Source: Clostridia bacterium (GTDB lineage Bacteria > Bacillota > Clostridia > Oscillospirales > CAG-272). From it: a stretch of DNA of 41,263 bases. The notes beneath the pieces were generated by a model. That model did no database searches and was not told the origin of the DNA. It was given only the letters and a program-made list of their open reading frames with translations. A program made the translations under genes and the position numbers. The stretch lies in assembly GCA_017461765.1 (NCBI GenBank), contig JAFTXO010000052.1, positions 1 through 41,263 on the forward strand, read 5' to 3'. Below are positions 25,414 through 34,120 of the stretch, in pieces (position 1 is the first letter of the stretch; each line of letters opens with the position of its first letter).

Positions 25414-25833
25414 TTATTCTTTTTCTGAGGATAGTTCTTTTAATTTTTGATAAAAATCGGGGAATTTTTTCTTCAAAATGATAAGATTATTTTCGCTATT
25501 TACAAAGCAATGCTTTGTTTTACCTACTAAAACTAATTCTTTAGTAGAAGCATTGAACATTGTATATTTTACTGTTAATGATACACCCTTGAATTCTTCA
25601 ACTTCAACTTTAATTTCTACCGTGTCACCGAAGGTCGTTGGCTTTTTGTATTCACATTCAACTCCGATTACAGGAGAAATAATTCCATCCTCCTCTAATT
25701 TTGTATATCCGAAGCCTATTTGCTCCAAAAAGCTTACCCTTGCTTCCTCCATCCACCTTATATAATTTGAATGGTGGGTTACTCCCATTTTGTCAGTTTC
25801 ATAATAATTAACCTTGTGCATATAATTTTCCAT
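25414..25833 (-). CDS. acyl-CoA thioesterase, YbgC/4HBT family
   Basis: The ATG at 25831-25833 follows AGGAGAA at good spacing and gives 139 residues. A longer TTG start would place that ribosome site inside the gene. The protein is a single hotdog domain. The active-site block YYETDKMGVTHHSNY (D14 after the chosen start) matches the 4-hydroxybenzoyl-CoA thioesterase/YbgC family, which hydrolyses short-chain acyl-CoA thioesters. The physiological substrate is not known. It lies 76 bases after the small membrane-protein gene on the same strand; no terminator separates them. Confidence 0.85.
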   Translation of the reverse strand: MENYMHKVNYYETDKMGVTHHSNYIRWMEEARVSFLEQIGFGYTKLEEDGIISPVIGVECEYKKPTTFGDTVEIKVEVEEFKGVSLTVKYTMFNASTKELVLVGKTKHCFVNSENNLIILKKKFPDFYQKLKELSSEKE

Positions 25834-25909
25834 CGTATTATTCTCCTGTACAATCAAGTTCGTTTTTGATATCGCTACACACCGACAAATTGGAATTTGT
25901 TATCTTAGT

Positions 25910-26323
25910 TTAGTCTTTGATTTCATATATAAACAAAGTTTCGTCAATGAGTGCATAAGAGATGCTTTTTCCAACCAACTCCTTGCACTCCTCGTTGCTA
26001 AAATATGCAGATGTTGAATATTCTTTGTCGTCAACTTTGATAATAACACCGCCTGTAAATCTATAAAAACCTGCTTCCCAATTAGTAATAACACCTTCTA
26101 CGGGAGTAAAGTTTTTACACTTGTTCTTGTAAACAAAGAACATAATGAGAAAATACGCCCCCGGAAGCAAGAGACAGACTATATTCAAAATATTTATAAT
26201 AGCAAACAGAGCAGATTCAGTAATCCTTGTAAAATATAAAAGGCATATTATTAGTTCCAAAAACAGAAACGGAGTTAACCATTTCAATGCAGTTGACAAA
26301 TATTTTTTCAATGACAGTTCCAT
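25910..26323 (-). CDS. hypothetical membrane protein with DUF3592-like tail
   Basis: This 137-residue protein has two strongly hydrophobic helices (about 12-33 and 38-62) followed by a small soluble beta-rich domain (about 68-137), a layout like DUF3592-type proteins. The function is not recognised. The start is supported by AAAGAGG. It sits upstream of the thioesterase on the same strand, in an AT-rich stretch between a regulatory gene and the ribosomal protein operon. Confidence 0.7.
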   Translation of the reverse strand: MELSLKKYLSTALKWLTPFLFLELIICLLYFTRITESALFAIINILNIVCLLLPGAYFLIMFFVYKNKCKNFTPVEGVITNWEAGFYRFTGGVIIKVDDKEYSTSAYFSNEECKELVGKSISYALIDETLFIYEIKD

Positions 26324-26438
26324 AAAAATACCTCTTTGTCAAATTTAAGCTTATCTATTATTTACATTATATAATAAAATCTCCTAAAAGTAAATAGAAA
26401 GGCTCAATATTTTACAGATTAAACCGCCATATAAAAAA

Positions 26439-26468
26439 CAAAAAGCTCTGTCGAAACAGAGCTTTTTT
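26439..26468 (-). terminator. terminator of the rplM-rpsI operon
   Basis: On the minus strand, AAAAGCTCTGT pairs with ACAGAGCTTTTT around TTCG-like bases, followed by a T-run just after the rpsI stop. Confidence 0.85.
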
Positions 26469-26485
26469 GCATATAAGATAAGAAC

Positions 26486-26887
26486 TTATCTCTTTGAGAA
26501 CTGAGGTGCGCGACGAGCAGCCTTGAGACCGTATTTCTTTCTTTCCTTCATACGAGGGTCACGAGTGAGAAGGCCTGCGGCTTTAAGAGCGCCTCTGTAT
26601 GTTTCGTCAGCGAGGATCAAGGCTCTTGCGATACCGTGACGGATAGCGCCTGCCTGACCTGAGATACCGCCGCCAACAACGTTAGCAACTACGTCAAACT
26701 TGCCGATTGTTTCAGTAACATCGAAAGCTTGGTTGATGATGAGCTTAAGTGTTTCAAGACCGAAATATTCATCAATGTCTTTTCCGTTAATAGTTATAGA
26801 ACCTGTACCGGGATAAAGACGAACTCTTGCAACTGATTTTTTTCTTCTACCTGTTCCGTAGAAATAAGGTTTAGCACTTGTGTACAT
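26486..26887 (-). CDS. rpsI: 30S ribosomal protein S9
   Basis: This 133-residue protein has the S9 hallmarks [12 protein letters not shown] at 11-22, [19 protein letters not shown] in the centre and the C-terminal [16 protein letters not shown]. The terminal arginine-rich tail reaches the P-site tRNA anticodon loop in ribosomes. It lies 22 bases downstream of rplM, the standard bacterial order, and shares its promoter. Confidence 0.98.
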   Translation of the reverse strand: MYTSAKPYFYGTGRRKKSVARVRLYPGTGSITINGKDIDEYFGLETLKLIINQAFDVTETIGKFDVVANVVGGGISGQAGAIRHGIARALILADETYRGALKAAGLLTRDPRMKERKKYGLKAARRAPQFSKR

Positions 26888-26909
26888 ATTCTTCTATATC
26901 CTTTCCTGA

Positions 26910-27338
26910 TTATTTAACTTCGTAAGCGATAGGAGACTGAGCCTGCTGCTTGTGCTCGCTACCTGCATAAACTTTAAGTCTTGTGATGGATTTGTCACCG
27001 ATTGAATTGTGGGGAAGCATACCCTTAACTGCAAGCTCCATAGCAAGCTCGGGACGAGTAGCCATAAGAGTCTTGTACTGAACTTCCTTAAGACCGCCGA
27101 TGTAACCTGAGTGACGGCGATAGTATTTCTGTTCAAGCTTCTTGCCTGTGAGAACTGCTTTTGCAGCATTGATGATTATAACGAATTCACCGCAGTCAGC
27201 ATGAGGTGTGAATTCGGGACGGTGCTTACCTCTCAAAATGTTAGCAGCAGCAACAGCTGTCTTGCCAAGAGGCTTGTTAGCAGCGTCAATAACATACCAT
27301 TTTCTTTCAATGGTGTTGTTAGCCATAAAAGTTGACAT
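26910..27338 (-). CDS. rplM: 50S ribosomal protein L13
   Basis: This 142-residue protein has the L13 blocks [31 protein letters not shown] and AVKGMLPHN. The chosen ATG (residues MSTFMANN) follows TTGGAGG. An alternative TTG five codons upstream would include that ribosome site and is rejected. L13 is an early assembly protein of the 50S subunit. It is first in the operon with rpsI and has a consensus promoter about 40 bases upstream. That leader is too short for the L13 leader RNA known from some Firmicutes. Confidence 0.98.
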   Translation of the reverse strand: MSTFMANNTIERKWYVIDAANKPLGKTAVAAANILRGKHRPEFTPHADCGEFVIIINAAKAVLTGKKLEQKYYRRHSGYIGGLKEVQYKTLMATRPELAMELAVKGMLPHNSIGDKSITRLKVYAGSEHKQQAQSPIAYEVK

Positions 27339-27385
27339 TTTAAATTCCTCCAAATAGTTTTCAGATGTTTGTTTTTTGCCTACGT

Positions 27386-27414
27386 ATTATACCATTTTGA
27401 ATAGTGAGTGTCAA
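27386..27414 (-). promoter_or_regulatory. promoter of the rplM-rpsI operon
   Basis: On the minus strand a perfect -35 TTGACA (27409-27414) and a perfect -10 TATAAT (27386-27391) are separated by 17 bases, the strongest promoter in the window. Confidence 0.92.
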
Positions 27415-27445
27415 TAGTTTTTTGAAATTTTTTTTGAAAAAACAA

Positions 27446-27484
27446 AGGTTTTGCACTGAAATCTCTCGAAATCTCGCAAAACCT
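27446..27484 (-). terminator. terminator of the ftsK-tmk operon
   Basis: On the minus strand AGGTTTTGC (27476-27484 arm) pairs with GCAAAACCT (27446-27454 arm), followed by TTGTTTTTTC. Confidence 0.75.
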
Positions 27485-27515
27485 CATTTTTTCTCTCGTT
27501 TTCTCAATAAAAATT

Positions 27516-28247
27516 TTAAAGTCCCGTTGATGCCAAAAAGAGAATAAACATAGCAAACAGCAGGAAAGGACACAAAAATCTTGTGAATATCTGTCTTCTC
27601 GTAGCGGGAATACCCTCAAGAATGAAGATTATACCGCACAAAAATATATTGTAAGCCGTTACGGGAACACCGTCAAAAGAGCCGAAGCCGCCGCAAATAG
27701 CAGTAAGAACAGTAAGAATTAAAGCGATAGGAGACATGATAAGAGCAAATATCTTACCAACCTTATCTCTTTTTCTGCGCTTTTCCATTACTGCGGCAAG
27801 CTCAGCCTGACGTTGACGTTCAAGCCGTTCTTCCATTCTTTTTATTGCTTCCTGTTCGCGCTTATGTTGCTCGATTATGTCGCGTGTGCGTCGATCCTCT
27901 TCTTCCTTGCGGCGTCTTTCCTCTTCGTATTGCTGCTGTTGTCGGTAAGCCTGTTCCTCAGCTTCACGAGCCGCTTTTTCCTGAAAGCGATCCTCGTCTG
28001 TCTGCTTATTGAATTTCTTTCTTATGTAAGCGTTGACAGCGTCCAGATTCTCAATAAGAAAATCACGCGCGGCGTTAACCTTCTTTGCCTTTTCGCCGTC
28101 GCTGAAAGCATCGGTATTGTTGTGATCAGGATGGTAAAATACCATGAGCTTTCTGAATTGATTGTTTATGTCCTTTGATGTCAAAGTATTTTCAAAGCTG
28201 TCAAGATCAAGCTCATTTAAAGCAAGTGCAATTTCGATTTCTGTCAT
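27516..28247 (-). CDS. membrane-anchored J-domain protein
   Basis: This 243-residue protein starts with a J domain (about 3-75) carrying the HPD motif at 39-41, which stimulates DnaK ATPase. A highly charged coiled coil rich in Glu, Arg and Gln follows (about 88-158). Three hydrophobic segments lie at the C-terminus (about 165-186, 198-211 and 222-241). It lacks the zinc-finger and Gly/Phe regions of DnaJ proper. It would recruit DnaK to the membrane, but its client is unknown. It is the last gene of the ftsK-tmk operon, 28 bases behind the cyclo-ligase, and a terminator follows. Confidence 0.85.
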   Translation of the reverse strand: MTEIEIALALNELDLDSFENTLTSKDINNQFRKLMVFYHPDHNNTDAFSDGEKAKKVNAARDFLIENLDAVNAYIRKKFNKQTDEDRFQEKAAREAEEQAYRQQQQYEEERRRKEEEDRRTRDIIEQHKREQEAIKRMEERLERQRQAELAAVMEKRRKRDKVGKIFALIMSPIALILTVLTAICGGFGSFDGVPVTAYNIFLCGIIFILEGIPATRRQIFTRFLCPFLLFAMFILFLASTGL

Positions 28248-28275
28248 GGTCGGTCAAGCTCCTCTTAATGTTTAT

Positions 28276-28875
28276 TTATTTTTCGATTTTTATTTGTTTT
28301 ATTCCGTTTTCGGTTATCATTATATCGCAGTGAAGATCAAATCTGCCTCTTGGAAGCTTGTCAGTAATAAGATCACTGAAGGCAAATCCTATCGTAGAGC
28401 CCTTGAAGACGTTAAGAAATTTGTCATAATAGCCCTTTCCGTAGCCTAAACGGTAGCCGTAAACATCAAAAGCAATTCCGGGAACGAAGCATATAGCAAC
28501 CCCCGATGTTTTTTCAGGATCATATACGGGAAGATGAGCCTTAGGCTCTCTTATGCCGTACGCACCGATCTCAAAATCGTCAAATGACGATATGAAATGG
28601 AACTTCATAGTCCTGTTCTCGGTATTGCAACGCGGAAAAGCGATCCTTTTACCGCTCTCTAAAGCAAACTTTGCAAGGGGAAGAATGTCTATCTCCGATT
28701 TTATAGGAGCGTAGAGAAGAATGATATCAGCGTGCCTGAAGCTTATAAGCCCTTTGGCATAATTACATATTTTTTCACTGTAAAGCTCGCGTGTTTGCGC
28801 GGGTATTGAATCGCGCTTTGAAGAAAATTCTTTTCTTATAGCGTCCTTTTCACGTTTAATAGGTGTAATTGACAT
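28276..28875 (-). CDS. 5-formyltetrahydrofolate cyclo-ligase
   Basis: This 199-residue protein has the family signature VPGIAFDVYGYRLGYGKGYYD, with the glycine-rich stretch at 144-151 serving ATP and folate binding, and an N-terminal KREKDAIRKEF helix with the basic residues that grip ATP. It converts 5-formyl-THF to 5,10-methenyl-THF with ATP hydrolysis in the cytosol. The length is normal. The start follows GAGGAGG and the gene begins nine bases after the DJ-1 stop, inside a tightly packed operon. Confidence 0.92.
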   Translation of the reverse strand: MSITPIKREKDAIRKEFSSKRDSIPAQTRELYSEKICNYAKGLISFRHADIILLYAPIKSEIDILPLAKFALESGKRIAFPRCNTENRTMKFHFISSFDDFEIGAYGIREPKAHLPVYDPEKTSGVAICFVPGIAFDVYGYRLGYGKGYYDKFLNVFKGSTIGFAFSDLITDKLPRGRFDLHCDIMITENGIKQIKIEK

Positions 28876-28884
28876 ATTTCCTCC

Positions 28885-29427
28885 TCAGTCAAGAATGATG
28901 GCTTTTTTCATCTTTTCAGCGCTTTCCTCGCTTGAAAGAGCCTTCAATATTTCAAGAGCAAATTCGTGAGCAGAGCCCATAGCACGTCCTGTTATTATGT
29001 TTCCGTCACGTACACAGCCGCAATTTTGAACGTAAGCTCCCGTAAGCTCCTTTTCAAATCCGGGAAAGCAGGTGGCTTTTTTACCGTTTAAAATTCCGCG
29101 CTTGCCTAGAATAAAGGGTGCGGCGCAGATGGCGCAAATGAATTTGTTGCTTTTGTAAGCCTTGTCTATAAAAGCGGAAACAGCTTTACTGTTGTCGAGA
29201 TTGTAAGCTCCGGGCAGACCGCCGGGTAAAATGATCATATCAAAATCGTCATTTGGCGATATCTCGTCTTCCAAAACGTCGCACACAACAGGTATCTTGT
29301 GTGATCCTGTGGCTGTTTTTCCAGTAACACCGACTGTTTTTACATCAATGGAAGCGCGCCTTAAAACATCAAGAGTATAAAGCGCCTCGATCTCCTCAAA
29401 GCCGTCAGCTAAAAATAAATAAACCAT
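28885..29427 (-). CDS. DJ-1/PfpI family protein (YajL-like)
   Basis: The ATG at 29425-29427 follows TAGGAGGAA and gives 180 residues; an upstream alternative start would overlap the preceding gene and has no better site. The nucleophile elbow is AIC101AAP, with the conserved glutamate pair in ADGFEE near the N-terminus, as in DJ-1/YajL/ThiJ. Known family roles are oxidative-stress-linked deglycase or chaperone-like functions; which applies is not visible. It lies eight bases behind the GNAT gene in the ftsK operon. Confidence 0.88.
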   Translation of the reverse strand: MVYLFLADGFEEIEALYTLDVLRRASIDVKTVGVTGKTATGSHKIPVVCDVLEDEISPNDDFDMIILPGGLPGAYNLDNSKAVSAFIDKAYKSNKFICAICAAPFILGKRGILNGKKATCFPGFEKELTGAYVQNCGCVRDGNIITGRAMGSAHEFALEILKALSSEESAEKMKKAIILD

Positions 29428-29435
29428 TATTCCTC

Positions 29436-30143
29436 CTAAATCTCGAACAGTACGTCGCAAAGAGCGCTGTTCGGAAAAACAAAATTTTCATCAATGATCA
29501 TAATAAGAGCCTTTTCGCAAGCCTTGTAACAAGTGCCGTCGAGCGATAAATAAACACTCTGTTTGTCCTTTGTAAGCAAATAGCCCGAGGATGTGTGCGA
29601 AAAAGCATATTTTATATCGAAGCCGTCAAGGCTCAATTTAAACATATCAAACGGCTTTATTAATGTATCGTTTGCAAGATGTAAGCTATAAAGCTTATCA
29701 AAATCTCTGTCAAAATCTTTAAAATAAACGTCACAGGGTGGGGAGAAAAGCGTATTTTCACCCGTAATAGAGATTATACCGTAGCCGATATGTGAAAAGC
29801 CTGATGCCTTGTAGTACGAGAAAAGACTTTTTTCTGCCGGCACGGTTATTATAAATGAATACGCATTGCTTTCACAGTATTCCTTGGTGTAACTGATAAG
29901 AGCCTTTGCATATCCGCGTCCGCGCATATTTTTATCGACACATATAGCGTATAAATACGCGCCTGAAAATCCGTTTACCGATACGTCAAAGAGGCAAAGA
30001 CCGCCGCAGAATATACCGTCATCGTAAATCGAAAAGACCTTTGATGTGTCGCAGATCTGCGAAATGAAGTCGGCATCGTCGCCGAAAACGTCGAAATAAA
30101 GCTTTTCGTAAAGAGGATTTTTACCGATCTTGAATGATATCAA
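29436..30143 (-). CDS. GNAT-family acetyltransferase (TTG start)
   Basis: This 235-residue protein has an N-terminal GNAT domain (about 25-135) with the acetyl-CoA motif NMRGRGYAKALI and a YYKASGF motif B. The following 100 residues are not recognised and may form a second, degenerate acetyltransferase-like or specificity domain. The start is a TTG whose last two bases overlap the first two of the tmk stop codon (TTGA), with GAGG upstream, suggesting translational coupling. The substrate is unknown. It is in the ftsK-tmk operon. Confidence 0.75.
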   Translation of the reverse strand: MISFKIGKNPLYEKLYFDVFGDDADFISQICDTSKVFSIYDDGIFCGGLCLFDVSVNGFSGAYLYAICVDKNMRGRGYAKALISYTKEYCESNAYSFIITVPAEKSLFSYYKASGFSHIGYGIISITGENTLFSPPCDVYFKDFDRDFDKLYSLHLANDTLIKPFDMFKLSLDGFDIKYAFSHTSSGYLLTKDKQSVYLSLDGTCYKACEKALIMIIDENFVFPNSALCDVLFEI

Positions 30144-30802
30144 AGCCCAGATACCTCGTTATATATTTCCTTTGCGATATCTTCACGCGTGCGCATAGAA
30201 GAGCCCTCATAGCATTTTATTCTTTTCCAGCCGAGAGCTTCGCACGAGAACAGAGCGGCATCGTAGCATTTGTTCATATATTCCGTGTCCGCTTCGTGAA
30301 TATCGATCTTTCTTCCCGTTTCATTGCTTCTCGATCTTACCAGAGAAAGAGATATTTCGGGACACACCTCAAGGTAGATGACAGCATCGGGCTTGGGTAA
30401 GCCAAGCTTTGAAAATTCAAAATCCCAAAGCCACTCAAGAAAGCTGTTCCATTCACCCCTCGGAAGCTTTGATAGCTGGTGAACTGCATTTGCTGAGGTA
30501 TATCTGTTTGCAATAACATAGGTGTCACGGTCCTCGATATCCTTTATCCAATCGGTCTTGTAGCTTATATATCTGTCGCAGGCAAAAAACATTGATGCAG
30601 AATAAGCATTCGTATCAGATGGCTTTTTGCCTAATTTTCCGTCAAGATACATTCTCACAAAAAGAGAAGAGTCGTTTTCATACATCGGAAAAGAAAGCTC
30701 GCGTACCTTTTTGCCTTCGCTTTTGAGCTTTTCAATAAGGATATCTGCTTGCGTTCCCTTTCCCGAACCGTCAAGACCGTCAATAGCTATAAATTTTCCC
30801 AT
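30140..30802 (-). CDS. tmk: thymidylate kinase
   Basis: This 220-residue protein has the P-loop GLDGSGKGT at 9-17, a CDRYIS block and the base-binding NRYTSANAVHQ segment. It phosphorylates dTMP to dTDP for DNA synthesis. The length is normal. The start follows CGGAG, and the gene begins ten bases after the ftsK stop. Its stop overlaps the start of the GNAT gene. Confidence 0.92.
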   Translation of the reverse strand: MGKFIAIDGLDGSGKGTQADILIEKLKSEGKKVRELSFPMYENDSSLFVRMYLDGKLGKKPSDTNAYSASMFFACDRYISYKTDWIKDIEDRDTYVIANRYTSANAVHQLSKLPRGEWNSFLEWLWDFEFSKLGLPKPDAVIYLEVCPEISLSLVRSRSNETGRKIDIHEADTEYMNKCYDAALFSCEALGWKRIKCYEGSSMRTREDIAKEIYNEVSGL

Positions 30803-30812
30803 AATAACTCCG

Positions 30813-33596
30813 TTATTCGTCTTCGTTTTTCATTCTTAATTCAAGGTAATCTTCCTTGGTTATAAGCACATCTCTGGGCTTAGAACCGTTTGCAGGGCCT
30901 ATATAGCCGAGCTCCTCCATTTTATCGATAATTCTCGCAGCTCTTTGGAAGCCGAGAGAAAGCTTTCTTTGAAGATGAGACGAGGATATTTTCCCAAACT
31001 CGGTAGCAAGCTCAAGCGCAGCATAGAATTTTTCGTCAAGCGCTTCGGAGTCGTCACCGCCTTCGCCGCCGTCCTCATAATCGGGCTTCTTTTCAGCCTT
31101 CTGAAGCTTTGAGGTGTTGGAATCAATCTGTGAAATAACCTCCTCGTCGTAATTGGCAGAGAAGTTTTCTCTTAAGAATTTAGTAACATTTTCACGCTCA
31201 GAGTCTGAAATAAACGCACCCTGAACACGCAAGGGCTTGAGCGCGCCGACAGGCTTTAAGAGCATATCTCCTCGAGCAACAAGCTTTTCAGCTCCTACCT
31301 CGTCAAGAATAGTTCTTGAATCGACCTGAGCAGGAACACGGAAGGCAATACGCGAAGGAATGTTCGCCTTGATAACACCGGTAATAACGTCAACAGACGG
31401 ACGCTGTGTACCGATAATAACGTGAATACCCGCGGCACGGGCCTTTTGGGTAAGTCTTATAATATGATCGTCGATCTCCGGAACCTGCATTTTAAGATCG
31501 TAAAGCTCATCGATAACGATAACTATACGGGCGATCTTTTCAGCAGAAATAGAGCCGCGGTCAACTCTTTCGTTGTATTCGCCGATATCACGCACACCCG
31601 CAATCTCAAGAAGCTCGAAGCGGCGCTCCATCTCGGCAACCGCCCATTGAAGCGTACCGATAGATTTTTTTGCTTCGCAAACGACGGGAACAAGAAGGTG
31701 GGGAATTCCGTTGAATGCCGAAAATTCAACTCTTTTCGGGTCTATAAGGATAAGACGCATATCGTCGGGCGAGGATTTGTAAAGCAAGCTTATAAGGATA
31801 GAGTTTATACATACTGATTTACCCATACCCGTAGCACCTGCAACGAGAAGGTGAGGCGTTTTTGCAATATCAAGATATACGTGCTCTCCCGAAATGCTCT
31901 TACCGATAGCGCAGTAAAGAGGACTTTTGTGTGCCATAAATTGCGGATCTTCAAGTAACGAGCGTAAATATACCATGCTCGTTATCTTGTTCGGAACCTC
32001 GATACCGACAGCACTCTTTCCCGGAATAGGACATTCTATTCTTATTCCCTCAGCGGCAAGATAAAGCGCGATATCGTCAACAAGGTTGGCAATAGAGCGT
32101 ACCTTAACACCTGCCTCGGGCATAAGCTCGTATCTTGTAACCGTAGGACCTCTTGAAATGTCGGTTATTTTGGTTTTTGCATTGAAATTGCTAAGAGTTT
32201 CAACAATAATGCGCGCATTATTCTGAAGCTCCTCGTTTACAGCCTCCTCATCGGCATCGTCCTGCTTAATGGTGGGAAAGAAATCAAGAGGAGGAGACAT
32301 GTATTTTTTCTTGGGCTTTGGCTTAGGCTTAGGCTCGGACTGAGGCTCAAGCTTGGTCTCGGGAGCGGACTCGGATTTCTTTTCGGAAGATACCTTTTCG
32401 CCCTTGCCCTTTCCAAACAAAGATCCAAAGAGAGATTTTTTCTCAACAACTACCTCTTCCTTGTCCTCCTCTATTACCTCAGGCTGGGTAGGAGCCGGCT
32501 TTTCTTCGGAAAGACCGATCTTTTTAAGAGCATCCTTGGAAATATAGCTTGAAAGATCGTCATCTGACGGAGGCTCGTTTTCTTCGGTAGCTTCATCGTC
32601 CTTGTAAGACTCGGAAGCGTCAATTGTACCGTCATCATAAGAATTTAAAACGAATTCGGGCTCGTTTGATATATCATCATCGGGCTCTTCGAACGGAACC
32701 TTTTCAACATCATCATTATAATTATAAGGAGCTTCATCTTGATTTTCGTCGGCACTGTCATCGTAAACTGTTGCGGCAGTAACAGGCTGCGTATCCTTGA
32801 ATACTGCGTGTCTTGTAATATTAAGCGTAGTTTGCTCGGTATTTGATTCCTCCGAGTAATCGTCGTTTTTGATCTGATCCATATCGACGGGCAAAACAGG
32901 ACTTACAAGAAGATCCTCATCGTAAATATCGTCGGAATCGTCAAATACCTGGAACTTTTTATGCTTTTTGCGAATGCTTGCGCGCTTAGCCGCCTTTTCC
33001 TTGCGCTGTTCCTTTTCGATCCTTCTGTTCTTGAATATCCTTCTCATAACGGAGTAGGGAGTGATATTGAACATTTGAAGCACCATGAATAAGAGAAGAG
33101 CTATTGTTACAACATATCCTAGAACTGCGTTCGATGTGGCAAAGAAATTACCGATAGCGCCGCCGATACCGCCGCCTCCGATACTGTTTATACCGTTTTG
33201 ATAAAGCTCATCAAGACTTAGAGTCAAAAGTGTAGGATCGGATGAGGAACTTATCAGCTGTTGCAGAGTAGCAACACTGATAACTATAATTATCGAGCAA
33301 ACGACGCGTCTGGTACAGATTTTTCTGTTTACGTCGTAATACCACATAAGCGAGTGAAAGAGAAGTAATATTGAAAGAAAATATGAAGCACAAGTCGATA
33401 AAAGTCCCTTTAGGACTATTCCGATGCCGCGATTTCCTATAATGCAAAACAGCGTAACAACAAAAAGCACCGCCAAAACATACGGCATTGCTTTACTTAT
33501 AAGGGGGATAATTTTGGATTTTTTCTTTTGCGAGACGGCAGCTTTGCCTGAGTTCTTTTTGGAAGTTATTTGGCGTTTGTTTTTTTGTGACTTCAT
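30813..33596 (-). CDS. ftsK: FtsK/SpoIIIE DNA translocase
   Basis: This 927-residue protein has four N-terminal membrane helices (about 35-180), a long acidic linker rich in Asp, Glu, Lys and Pro (about 215-430), the alpha/beta RecA-like motor and a C-terminal winged-helix gamma domain (about 850-925) that reads polar DNA sequences. Walker A is GATGMGKS at 587-594 and Walker B ends in D696-E697 (VIVIDELYDL). The Walker B tail YDLKMQVPE differs from the usual ADLMM form. It pumps chromosome DNA across the septum in division or sporulation. The start follows AAAGGAA with a promoter at 33668. It is the first gene of a six-gene operon. Confidence 0.95.
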   Translation of the reverse strand: MKSQKNKRQITSKKNSGKAAVSQKKKSKIIPLISKAMPYVLAVLFVVTLFCIIGNRGIGIVLKGLLSTCASYFLSILLLFHSLMWYYDVNRKICTRRVVCSIIIVISVATLQQLISSSSDPTLLTLSLDELYQNGINSIGGGGIGGAIGNFFATSNAVLGYVVTIALLLFMVLQMFNITPYSVMRRIFKNRRIEKEQRKEKAAKRASIRKKHKKFQVFDDSDDIYDEDLLVSPVLPVDMDQIKNDDYSEESNTEQTTLNITRHAVFKDTQPVTAATVYDDSADENQDEAPYNYNDDVEKVPFEEPDDDISNEPEFVLNSYDDGTIDASESYKDDEATEENEPPSDDDLSSYISKDALKKIGLSEEKPAPTQPEVIEEDKEEVVVEKKSLFGSLFGKGKGEKVSSEKKSESAPETKLEPQSEPKPKPKPKKKYMSPPLDFFPTIKQDDADEEAVNEELQNNARIIVETLSNFNAKTKITDISRGPTVTRYELMPEAGVKVRSIANLVDDIALYLAAEGIRIECPIPGKSAVGIEVPNKITSMVYLRSLLEDPQFMAHKSPLYCAIGKSISGEHVYLDIAKTPHLLVAGATGMGKSVCINSILISLLYKSSPDDMRLILIDPKRVEFSAFNGIPHLLVPVVCEAKKSIGTLQWAVAEMERRFELLEIAGVRDIGEYNERVDRGSISAEKIARIVIVIDELYDLKMQVPEIDDHIIRLTQKARAAGIHVIIGTQRPSVDVITGVIKANIPSRIAFRVPAQVDSRTILDEVGAEKLVARGDMLLKPVGALKPLRVQGAFISDSERENVTKFLRENFSANYDEEVISQIDSNTSKLQKAEKKPDYEDGGEGGDDSEALDEKFYAALELATEFGKISSSHLQRKLSLGFQRAARIIDKMEELGYIGPANGSKPRDVLITKEDYLELRMKNEDE

Positions 33597-33667
33597 TTTC
33601 TTTTCCTTTCTGTAAAATGTTGCTCAATGAACCAATAGTATAATTTTAAAATAAAGATATATAATAT

Positions 33668-33696
33668 ATGATAACAGAAAAAAACCGAAAAAACAA
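33668..33696 (-). promoter_or_regulatory. probable promoter of the ftsK operon
   Basis: On the minus strand TTGTTT (33691-33696) and TATCAT (33668-33673) are separated by 17 bases, 71 bases before the ftsK ATG. Confidence 0.55.
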
Positions 33697-33734
33697 TAGA
33701 TTTTTTACAAAAGTAAAAAATTTTTTATAAGGAA

Positions 33735-34118
33735 ATGAAAATAAGCGAACAAAAAATAAAAATTTTAAAAGTGATAGGCTTTTGCGCAGCCTCGTTCCTT
33801 GCAGGCGGCGTAAACGGATTTATGGGAACAGGCGGGGGAATAGTATTTGTGTATACTCTTAAATATCTTACCGATAACGACGAAAAAGATAATTTTGCCA
33901 CGACCCTGTGTGCGATTTTACCCCTTTCGCTGATAAGCATTTGGGTATACGCCAAAAATTCAAATATAGATATTGAAATGATAAGAAAACTCACACTCCC
34001 TGCCATTTTTGGCGGCGCAGTAGGTGCGCTAATTACAGATAAGATAAAGAAAAAATACTTAAATCTTATCTTCGCGGCTCTCGTGATATATTCGGGGATG
34101 TGTATGATTTTGAGGTGA
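33735..34118 (+). CDS. TauE/SafE (TSUP) family half-size permease, copy 1
   Basis: This 127-residue protein has about four membrane helices and the family motif block GFMGTGGGIVFVYTL in the first half. TSUP permeases usually have about 250 residues and eight helices in two inverted halves; this covers only one half. The second half follows two bases later as a separate gene, so the two probably form a heterodimeric anion transporter. The substrate is unknown. The AAGGA ribosome site lies very close to the ATG, which suggests weak initiation. Confidence 0.8.
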   Translation: MKISEQKIKILKVIGFCAASFLAGGVNGFMGTGGGIVFVYTLKYLTDNDEKDNFATTLCAILPLSLISIWVYAKNSNIDIEMIRKLTLPAIFGGAVGALITDKIKKKYLNLIFAALVIYSGMCMILR

Positions 34119-34120
34119 AT

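Noticed and set aside
27339..27385. L13 leader RNA upstream of rplM
   Set aside because: The consensus promoter leaves only about 40 bases of leader, too short and without the needed stems.
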